From Balamuthia mandrillaris (taxonomy: Eukaryota > Discosea > Longamoebia > Balamuthiidae), in the NCBI GenBank assembly GCA_031835245.1, contig JAVKOQ010000305.1:1-62307 (forward strand): DNA of 62,307 nucleotides, written 5' to 3'. Under the pieces are notes generated by a model. It was not told where the DNA came from and searched no databases. It saw nothing but the letters and a program-made list of their open reading frames with translations. The translations under genes and the position numbers were made by a program. Positions within the stretch are counted from its first letter, which is position 1, and each line of letters starts with the position of its first letter. Positions 42,875 to 51,709 of this stretch are shown piece after piece.

Positions 42875-45800
42875 TTAGTGTGCTCCGTCATAGACTTCGG
42901 AGGTCTTGAAGGTACTTCCTGTGAACAACGGGTTGGAGAGAACCAAGTTCTCCGGGGTGGCAGGGCTGAGGGTGGCCGCCACTTGTTCTCGCATCTTTTG
43001 CTTTCTCTTGCGCCACATGAAGGCCGCTGCTGCTGCCCCCGCTCCTGCCACTGCCACCGCTGAGACCGCACCTCCCACTGCCCCTCCTATCACATCTGTT
43101 TGTTGTTTTGAGGTCAGCAAAACGAGAGAGAGAAATGCAGAAAAATTGCCGAGAGAGGGAAGAGGAAACGTACTGTTGTTGTCCGAAGAACCTCCAGGGG
43201 AGCTCACACAAACACAGTTCCCCTCATCAAAGTGGGTCTTGCCATGAGGATCGTTCTGGCAAAGCGTGGCATTCAAGTTGCACTTGCACCCACACTCCAC
43301 TTGCTCATCCACCAGGAACATGGCGTTCACCTCCTGACACACCTCGTCGCTCACTCCGCAGATGCATTGGCACCTCTCCCCATCCTCCCTCCAGAACTCT
43401 CCAACCTCGCTTCTGCAATACTCCTCCGAGACAGGGCAACTGCACTGGCAGGACTCCTCCAGGAGAACCGCCCTCGGTCCCAGTTCCTCTTGACATCTCT
43501 CCACTTCCAGCCCGCACTCACACTGGCACTTGTCCGCTTGCTTTCGCCAGTGTTCCCCGTTCTTCTCCTCTTGGCACCAGGCGTCATCGATGGAGCACTG
43601 GCAGGTGCAGCTCTCCTCCTGGAAGATACTCTCCTCCCCATGTTCCTTCTGGCAGCCCTCCTGATCCATGGTGCACTGGCACTCACAGCGATCGGATTTC
43701 TTCTTAAAGTTTGCATTGTTGTGGTGGTCTCTGGCGCAAGTGGCATCGTCCAGCTGGCAAGGGCACACACACTCCTCGCTGTCCAGAAGAGCGTATTCCC
43801 CAAAACGGGCCACACAATCCTCCCTCGTGAGGCTGCACAAGCATTGACAAGAGTCCGCCTGTTTCTTCCAGTCTAGCCCGTTCTCTTCCTTGCACCACCC
43901 ATCGTCAATGGGGCAAAGGCATTGGCAGGACTGGGGTAGGAACTCCGTCTCCCGACCGTTCTCCTCCTTGCAGGTGGCTTCGTCCAAGCGGCACACACAA
44001 TCGCAAAACTCCTTGCCGGGCACGTGGTCGGGGCCTTCTTCCTCCTCGCAGATGTCCTTGGTGAGCGCACAGTCGCATTGGCAGGTGTTGGTGTTGGCAT
44101 CGGAGAGAGGTCCTCGGCGAGCCTGACACTGAGCATCCGTCAACTCGCACCTGCAGTCACAACGATCCGCCGTCTTCTTCCAGTCCGCGCCAACATTGTT
44201 GCCACACCAAGTATCGCTGGCTGGGCAAGAGCAAGAACAAGAGTTGGCATCGAAGGTGGCCCTTGGCCCCACTTCCTGTTTGCAGATAGCATCGCTGAGG
44301 CGGCACTTGCACTCGCACTTGTTGCTGTCCTTGATCCAGTTGATGTTGTTGCTGTGGAGGTTGGGGCAGTAATTGGCGTTGCTGGCTGGGCAAGAACAAG
44401 AACAAGAGTTGGCATCGAACACGGCCTCTGGGCCAGCCTCCTGCTTGCAAACGCTGTCACTGAGGCGACATTTGCAATCACATCTGCTGCCGTCCTTGAT
44501 CCAGTTGGCGTTGCCCCCGTGGTCTCTGGCGCAAGTGATGTCATTAAGGGGGCAGTCGCATGTGCAGGTACCGGTGTTGGCCAGGGAGTAAGCTCCCTGC
44601 CTGGCCTTGCAGTCGGCGTCGCTGAGCTTGCAAGTGCAGCTACACTTTCCGTCTGTTTTTTTCGAATCTTCACCGAACTGGCTCATGCACCGAATATCAG
44701 TGGCTGGACAATAGCAAGAACAAGAGTTGGCATCGAACATGGCTTCTGAACCAAGTTCCTGTTTGCAAACGCTGTCACTGAGGCGACACTTGCAGTCACA
44801 CCTGCTGCCGTCCTTGATCCAGTTGGCGTTGCCGCCATGGTCACTAGCGCAAATGAGGTCAGTCAAGGAGCAGCCACAAGTGCAGGCCTGGACGTTGGCC
44901 AGGGAGTAAGCGCCATGCCTGGCCTTGCAGTCGTTGGTGGTGAGCTTGCAGCTGCAGTCACACTTGCCATCCGTCTTCTTCCAATCCCCGCCAATGTTGC
45001 TGCTGCACCAGGTATCGCTGACTGGGCAAGGACAGGAACAAGCATTGGCATCGAAGGTGGCCCTCGCTCCTGCTTCCTGTTTGCAGATGGCATCGCTGAG
45101 GCGACACGCGCAGGCGCATTTGCTGCTGTCCTTGATCCAGCTGGGGTTGAGGCCATTTCTAGCGCTACACTGTAAGTCGTTCACAGGGCAATGACACCTG
45201 CACCCTCCCACATCCGCTTTGGCTAAGGCACCACCGTCCCTTTGGACGCATGTGGCATCTGTGAGCGAGCACTCACAGCTGCACTTTCCAGAAGTCTTCA
45301 CAAAATCGGGTCCGTACTTGTTGGGGCAATAAGAAGGGTTGTTGTAGGCAGGACAGGTGCAAGTGCAAGCGTTGGCATCGAAGATGGCCTCCGGGCCTTT
45401 CTCCGCCTTGCAGCTGGCCTCCGTCAGCCCGCACTTGCAGTCGCACTTACTGCCATCCTTCACGAAGTATGTGTTCCCTCCGTTCTTGTTGGCGCACTTG
45501 GCGTTGTCCAAGTTACAGACGCAGCCGCACGAGTTTAAATCCGCTTTGGCAAACTGTCCTCCGTTCCTTGCAATGCATGTGGCATCCGTGAGCTTGCACT
45601 CACAGCCACAAAACGGACCCTTTCCCCAGTCCTGGCCCAGGCGGTTTCTGCAAATATCGCCAGTGGTGGGGCAAGAGCATCTACAATCTCCGTTGAATGC
45701 TGCATCCGGTCCGAGCCTTTTCCTGCACTCATCCGGGTTGAGCGAGCAGACGCAGCTGCAGCCTGATTTAACGTAGTTTGCGCCGAATTTTGCAACACAG

Positions 45801-47029
45801 TCAGCGTCGGAGGTCCACTTACACTGGCATTGGCATGAGCCCCCGGAGTTGGGTTTCAAGACCTCTCCCTCTGCGCATCCCCATTGGGGCGTGCCCTTGC
45901 ATTTCACTCCGTCACAAATGTCATTGTTGGTGCATGGGTTGAAGTCGTTGCAGTTTAAGGATGTCTCGCATGCCTTTCGCACCATTGCCTTGATGCTTTC
46001 CACCACGTTGCTTGTGCTCGTCACTTCTCCCACCACTCCTCTTGTGGCAGTTGCCAAGTCCTGCATATACTCCCTCACTTTAGAGACATCTTTATCAGGT
46101 TTCCAGCTTCCCAACAGAGGGCTCACTATTACTCCGTTGCTCTCCGCAACGTCTGTTTAACAAGCGCAAGGTACAACTGTGAGTAGCTTGTACCGAAAGC
46201 AATGCGTAAGAACATCTAAGCAAGACTTGTATGTGGACCAAGAAAAAAAAAAGAACAAAAGCGGAAAACAAGCACAAAGAACTGGGAGCAGAAAGAAGGA
46301 AGGAGAAACGTCACTTTTGGCGTTGCGGATAACTAAGTCATCCTTGTCGTTGATCCCCTCACCCGACCAATAAGTTCCAGTTCCGCCGTTGCAAGGCCCT
46401 TCATCAGAGACTGGGATGATAATGCGCAGAGCGCCTGCAGTCCATGGGTGTCGAGCGGCGATCATGGCAACGGCTGGACCCCAAGACTCGGCGTTGCTCG
46501 TGCCGTCGTCAATTTTGAGGTCCTTGCGGGTGGCTGCAAAAGCTGGAAACCGGCAACCCTGCCCGTTTCTGTAGTTTGGGTTGTTTTCTTCCCTGGTGTA
46601 GGGAACGGGAGGGTTCCCTCCGTAGTCTTTCGTGGCGTCGCTGGTCAAGCAAGGAAACCTCGAAGCGGTGGGATAGTAGTCCTTGATGTAAACTTCGTCT
46701 GTCCAACCATGCCACGTTACACCGATGGTCTTGACCTTGGAGCCCACAAATTGGATGCCCTCATTCTGCAAGGATTGGACGATGCTGGCCGCTGAGTTGC
46801 AAACCAGGATGGCCTGATCGTTCATGCTTCCAGATGTATCGAACACGAAAACTATTTCCACCGGCGGACATGTTATTTCGTTGTTGCATGCGGCGCCTAT
46901 TGAAAGGGGTTGTTAAAGCTTTGGGATAAACACAGAGCTAAACAATCAGGTACCTCGAGCTTGAAACGGAAAGCAACTAAGGGTGACGGCGGACGCCAGC
47001 AACACCACACGCAATAGTGCGCTTGCCAT
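42875..47029 (-). CDS. vWA-domain receptor with 33 cysteine repeats
   Basis: On the minus strand, ATG 47029 gives a signal peptide MASALLRVVLLASAVTLSCF. A von Willebrand A domain follows with MIDAS motif FVFDTSGSMND, then WGPAVAMIAARHPW, IIPVSDEGP and, in the next exon, GVIVSPLLGSW to SIKAMVRKA. The long exon 46154-43174 encodes about 33 tandem units of about 26 residues, each of the form xCxLxDxxCxxxxG...F...CxC with four cysteines. A 78-nt in-frame intron (43096-43173) precedes the helix VIGGAVGGAVSAVAVAGAGA, then WRKRKQK and a tail with NPLFTGSTF, which resembles an NPxF-type endocytic motif. This is a cell-surface adhesion or ligand-binding receptor. Plus-strand frames over it are shadows of the repeats. 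Confidence 0.88.
43180..45830 (-). repeat. Coding tandem repeat array (33 x ~78 bp)
   Basis: The Cys units of the vWA receptor form a coding satellite. Within it, stretches of about 300-450 bp are near-copies: the words encoding NANWIKDGSRCDCKCRLSDS and CKQE.G.EA.FDAN recur at about 45050, 44750, 44450 and 44270. This gives a higher-order period of about four units and shows recent expansion in the middle of the array. End units are more diverged. Confidence 0.85.
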
Positions 47030-47670
47030 CTTGTTGAAATGTTTGTTGTTCAGGCAACAACTCGACCCCCTTCGTCGCTTTGCTTTGTCGTTCTACCGCT
47101 TCTCTCCTTCTAGGTCCAGTAGTCCGCTGTTTACAAAGGTTCTTTGCGTTGCTAATAATAATTCAAACGAGACCGAAAATGATTCAACCAAACAACGAAC
47201 CCAACAGCAACTTCTTTGTACCAACAACGTTGCGAAAAGGCATGTACCTTAAAGACCATTTGAAAAAAAATTAGGAACGTCCAACGTTGCGAAAAGGCAA
47301 AAGTGTGCCTTTAAAACCATTTCCAAAATTTGGAACGTTCCAAGTGGAGAAAGCAAGCAGTTCTACCAATCTCAACACGACACGTCATATGGGGTTTCCA
47401 TGTCCAAGGCTTCTTCCCACTCTTCTTTTAGCAAAATAGAACCTTTTGTGGTGTTAGTTCAAACAAACGACAGTGCAAGAAGATAGGGAAGGTACCGAAA
47501 GTTGAACGTGTTTGAAAAGGAACTATAAACGAAAGAAGGAGGAAAGAGAAGACAGAAATTACGGAGAGAGAAAGCGAGGGAGAGAGAGAGAGAGAAAGAG
47601 AGAAAGAGAGGAAAAAATTTACAAGAGTAAAAACAATAAACAGGAGGAATGTGGCGATAGGGATAACACT
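47030..47670. promoter_or_regulatory. Promoter region of the vWA receptor with duplicated CAACGTTGCG box
   Basis: CAACGTTGCGAAAAGGCA occurs twice (about 47226 and 47282), 56 bp apart, each followed by CCTT.AA.ACCATTT, so a roughly 56-bp unit is duplicated. A GGAACGTTCC palindrome follows at 47332-47341. A (GA)n run with GAAA interruptions lies at about 47575-47610. No coding signal was found. Confidence 0.55.
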
Positions 47671-48577
47671 TTACTGGATGTACTGTTCCAGAAGAGGTTT
47701 AACTAACAATCCTTTCTGTAAGGTTGAAGGAATATCTGGATGGTAAGCTGCCAACAATGGTCCAGCTGCACACATTCATCAGCACAAATAAATAACAAGA
47801 CAGAAATTACCAACTGGACACGATGCAAGAACAAAAATAACAAGGATACAAACCTATAGCTCCATTTGTGTCAGCATCTGCACCAATCAACACCACCCAC
47901 ATGAGCGTTTCAAATCCATGTTTCTAAAGATAACACTAATAAACGGATGAACGAGAAATAAATATGAATAGGAGTTTGAGTTTACCTCAAAAGGCCATTC
48001 GGGCAGCCACTCAGCCAACGGTGGGTGGTCCTCTCTGAAGCTCCAATAAAGCGCCCACAGAGCTATTTTCAAACCTAACACGCAATAACCCGAACAACCT
48101 CTGTAGTCTTCAGGTAATACAATCAGCAATAACAAAGAAGAACAAAAAATGGAATCAGTAACGCCTCTTACCGCAGCGAAAAGGGTCAAAACTCTCAAAG
48201 CCGTTCAATTCAGACAACAATTTTTGTTCTTGTAGTTCCAGCTCCTTCTTTCCGATGTTGCGCAGCCACTCCTTAGCTGGTTCATTGGTGCTCGATTCTT
48301 TCCAACGCTTCCATCGCACCTGAACAAGTTGTTTGATATCCTCCATTGTTGGTGGCCTTGTTGCGGAGGATGGATTCAGCAGAGCATCTCGAATGAGAAG
48401 CGTGTGGAGCGCACAAGTCAAGACCGGGAGAGGACCATAGTGAGTGATGATGCTGTGCAGGACGGTCACGTCTAGGGCTTCAATCTCTTGATCTTCTTGA
48501 TAGAACAGAGCAGGTACAACTCCATTGCGCATCAAGCTGTCATCATTACAGTATCAGAGAGAGAGAGAGAGAGAGAG

Positions 48578-48612
<35 letters not shown>

Positions 48613-49392
48613 AAACCTGCCGTTGGCAGCATTGCCAGTATTACGACGCCAAATTACAAGGCCGCCATGGTAGGGCTGCTCGACAGCCTCTCCGACAGCA
48701 TTCAAAGCCATTCTGGTCGTGTGGCCTAACAATTATGTCAGGCTTTTCCAACTAAACAAAGAGAAAAACAAGAAGCAGCAGAAGCAGAAGAAGAACAAGA
48801 AATCGAACAAGAAGACAGAGAAGCAGCAGAAGATGGAAGAGGTGAGATGCACCAATGTCCTTAGGCATGGTGCTCATCCACGCCCGCCACTGTCTTGCGC
48901 AGCCCTGGGCATCCCACTTCCCTTCCGCGTTATGCACAGCCCTCAGAATACCCATTGCCATCTCTGTCGTCGCCACCAATCAACAAAACACGGGAAGTTA
49001 AGTTTTAAAACAAGCAGAAACAGACAGGAAAAACGCGAACGGGAAAAACGGGAGGAGAGGATGGACCGGTATCATCGGTGGGAGCGCCTAAACGCCAATG
49101 GGCCTTGCCTCCACCCACAAGTTTGGCCGGCCAACCAGGATACCGCTCCACACAGTTCTTCGTCACTTCCCTAAAAAGTTTCATCTTCAGAGTTGGCCAA
49201 CTTGCAAAAAAAAAAAGACAGAGAGCAGCAAACAATAGCGTACCGAGGGATTTGAAATTCGCTGGTTGCTCCCAGACTGTCCCCTATGGCCAGGCCCAGG
49301 CCCAACGCTCTACGCCTCTGCAGCAACGAGGCGCCTTGGTCGCCCTGCTGCTGTGAGCTACTGCCACAACCACCGCCGTTGGCTGCTTCCAT
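47671..49392 (-). CDS. ADP-ribosylglycohydrolase (ARH/DraG family)
   Basis: This enzyme type cleaves ADP-ribose from modified residues using two magnesium ions. On the minus strand from ATG 49392: a Gly/Gln-rich start; LGLAIGDSLGATSEF (family opening); LGAPTDDT, the first metal-binding site; EMAMGILRAVHN; IWRRNTGNAANG; a helical middle with LDVTVLHSIITHYGPLP; ALWALYWSFRE; then IGADADTNGAI, the second metal site, and AGPLLAAYHPDIP, ending LLVKPLLEQYIQ at TAA 47671. Both metal clusters are intact. About eight exons, with TC arrays on the sense strand (48556-48610). With PARG, this is the second ADP-ribose eraser of the window. Confidence 0.92.
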
Positions 49393-49748
49393 TGGGTTTG
49401 TTTTGTTGGGTTGAACAAAGAATAATCTCTTACTGAGTGTTGTTGTTGTTGACCGAACGTTACTTCACTGCAGTGCTACTATTTCCCCCATTTAACGGAA
49501 GGCATGTTTCCCTTCTTCTTCTTCTCTTTCGTGAAAGGGGTAGCAGGCCTCGTCTTTTCTTGCATGCTTTTTTTTGATTTCTGTTTCTTACGGCGATAAA
49601 ACGATAAATTTTTGTCTCCTGGATAACGATTGAGAGAGTTTCGGATAATTTTGTGAAATGTCGTAGAATATCTAAATAATCGATAAATATCCTCACGTCT
49701 TTTCAAGCGAAAAGTTTTCTTGTTGCAAAAAAGAGTACCACGCGCGCA
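49393..49748. promoter_or_regulatory. Divergent promoter with CGATAA words
   Basis: This lies between the ADP-ribosylglycohydrolase start (minus) and the next plus-strand ATG. CGATAA occurs at about 49594, 49602 and 49679, with GGATAACGATTG at about 49620. A minus-strand open frame (49479-50162) runs through but looks like a shadow. Confidence 0.4.
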
Positions 49749-49857
49749 ATGGAAGCCATGAGCACTACCACCTTCTCGTGTCCCTTTTGCCGGGCCGACC
49801 AAGGGCAAAAGGAGCACACGCAAAGCCGCAAAGAAGAGGATGTCCAAACAACAACCA

Positions 49858-49888
<31 letters not shown>

Positions 49889-50361
49889 TTCTTCTTCTTC
49901 TTCTTCTGCAACAGCTCGTTCCTTGAAAAGACGTAAAGAAGAACAGCGAGAAAGAAGAAGAGGAGGAGGGCGGTCGTTTGCCCTCCCTCACGAAAGCCAT
50001 GTTCGCCAATGTCTTCATCAAGCCTCTGGACGATACTGCCGCTGCTAAAGCAACGAAGAACGAAGTGCAGAAAGCAGCCAAAAAAGACATCGATGTGTGG
50101 CGCAAGCTTTCATTGAGGGAGAAGCTAACGGTCGAGCCTCCATCAACGTGGCTCAAGGTCAAACTAGCCGCCGAGAAGCCAACGGAGCGGATGGAAGGAG
50201 GAAGTTCTTCCTGTGCGAACCAACCAAACGAGCCTGGAGTGGTATGACATAGGAGAAGTGTTGAAGTGGCGTTGGGTGTTGTCCGTGGAGCTCTTGGACG
50301 AGTGCCCTGGGAAGAGAGTGGCCACCCGTGTCAATGACCAACATGTTGTTATCGGTTTATG
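49749..50361 (+). pseudogene. Unresolved or frame-broken gene
   Basis: ATG 49749 starts MEAMSTTTFSCPFCRADQG with a Cys-x2-Cys pair, a (TCT)n serine run and a basic stretch, but the frame closes at 50047 in an implausible sequence. A second frame starting MFANVFIKPLDDTAAAKAT (from 50000) continues to STWLKVKL, and a third from about 50200 reads EVLPVRTNQTSLEWYDIGEV then KWRWVLSVELLDECPG and ends HVVIGL at about 50361. Each piece looks protein-like, yet only very short introns (24 and 43 nt) would join them. Either this is a decaying gene, the introns are exceptionally small, or the sequence has indel errors. No family recognised. Confidence 0.45.
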
Positions 50362-50565
50362 ACAATATAGGACAAATTTACGATAATATTATGGATTTAA
50401 AATAACTATTAAATAAATTAAAATTATCGATAAGGAGAGGGTGAAAAAAAAAAAGAAAGACAAACAAACAAACGAAAAAGAAAAGAGGAGAAGAAACCCG
50501 TTTCAAACGAGTCTGCTTACTCCTTGTTCGTCTCCATCTCTTTGTTTAGTTGTGTTTTTAAAGTC

Positions 50566-51315
50566 TTATGCCTGGTAGTAAGGAGGGGCTTGTTGGGGGA
50601 TGTACTCGGTTCCGTGGGAGGGAGGGGCAGAGGCCACGGGGCCAGGCACAAACTGGCCAGTGGCAGGGGGGCTGTAGACGTCAGGGACGCCGCCGTACAT
50701 GACCACGGGAGGGGCGCCCGTGTTCACGGGGTTGTAGGCATGGTAGTGGGTCTTGCTCTTTCTCTTCTTGCTGACCACGCAGCAGACAATGACGACGATG
50801 AGGAGGGGGATGCCCACCACTACCACAAGGCTGACCACCACGATGACAATAATGACGGTGGTGCCAATCTTGACGGCCTTGTCCACGTCGTTGGAGTAGC
50901 AATCAGTAGTGGAGTAATCCCAGCCAGAAGAACAAGAGCCTTATTTTTTTTAAAAAAAAGATTCAATAGGAGAGAGAATAAAGTTAGTTAATCAAACATA
51001 TTGCTTTGTTTATGTTCAAAAAAAAAAAACTCCCGTACTTATGTCAGAGGTGCTTGCGCAGGTAGAGCTGGAGTCACAAAACTTGCAGCTACTCCATGAG
51101 GTACAGCTGTAACAACCCGATTTGTAGCTGTAGGAAGCACAATCTTGTCCTGGAAGGGGCCAAAAAAAAAAAAAAGAAGAAATAAGGCGTCAGCCACTCA
51201 AGGTTGATGGAATCCAAAAAAAAAAAATCAGGAGGAGGAACAAACCAGCAGACAAAGCAATCAAGCCGGCAAGAACCACGAACAGAACGGCAAAGAGGGA
51301 AGTTGTGCTGGCCAT
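50566..51315 (-). CDS. Small Cys-rich type I membrane protein with PPxY tail
   Basis: On the minus strand, ATG 51315 opens a signal peptide MASTTSLFAVLFVVLAGLIA. Exon 2 (about 51150-51042) gives a compact ectodomain QDCASYSYKSGCYSCTS then WSSCKFCDSSSTCASTSD with seven cysteines. Exon 3 gives SCSSGWDYSTTDCYSND, the helix VIIVIVVVSLVVVVGIPLLI ending CCVVSKKRKSK, and a Pro/Tyr-rich tail with PVVMYGG and PQQAPPYYQA. The layout (short Cys-rich ectodomain, one helix, Pro-rich tail with PPxY for WW-domain ligases) recalls the Shisa/CYYR group of animals, by architecture only. About 190 residues. A NEDD4-type adaptor role is inference. Confidence 0.7.
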
Positions 51316-51709
51316 CTCGAGTACGGTACTTTCTTCTTGGTGAACGAATAAATATAAAAAGAAAAGAAATGAAAGTTTAAATATGAAAAGATTGACGATT
51401 TATGCACGAACAAGAGGCAAAAAAAAAATTGATTGCAGAAAAGTCGGCAAACTAGGGAAGAAGCAATCTATGTCCTTCCGCAACGTTGCAATATTAAGAT
51501 CCCTCTGATGGACAGAATTAGAACGAAAAGGGTCCTTCCGAGTCGCTGCGAAGGCGGAAATATGTCGGAATTTTCTTCTTCGAAAAAATGCTGACAAATT
51601 TTTGGCGACACGGGAATTTTTCGAATTTGTCGAATTGCCGAGAGAATATTCGAAATACAGATTTTTTATTTAAATTATTAAAAAACTTTTTAAACTAAAA
51701 ATAACGATA
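51316..51709. other. Intergenic AT-rich region
   Basis: This is the gap between the small membrane protein start and the 7TM-kinase stop. Near 51595-51660 are TTCGAATTTGTCGAATTGCC and ATTCGAAATAC words, an imperfect palindrome rich in TTCGAA. No gene is seen. Confidence 0.45.

Noticed and set aside
43232-44749. Long plus-strand frames opposite the Cys-repeat receptor
   Set aside because: They mirror the repeat periodicity of the minus-strand coding array and have Leu/Ala/Val-rich, unfamily-like translations; the minus strand has signal peptide, vWA and TM.
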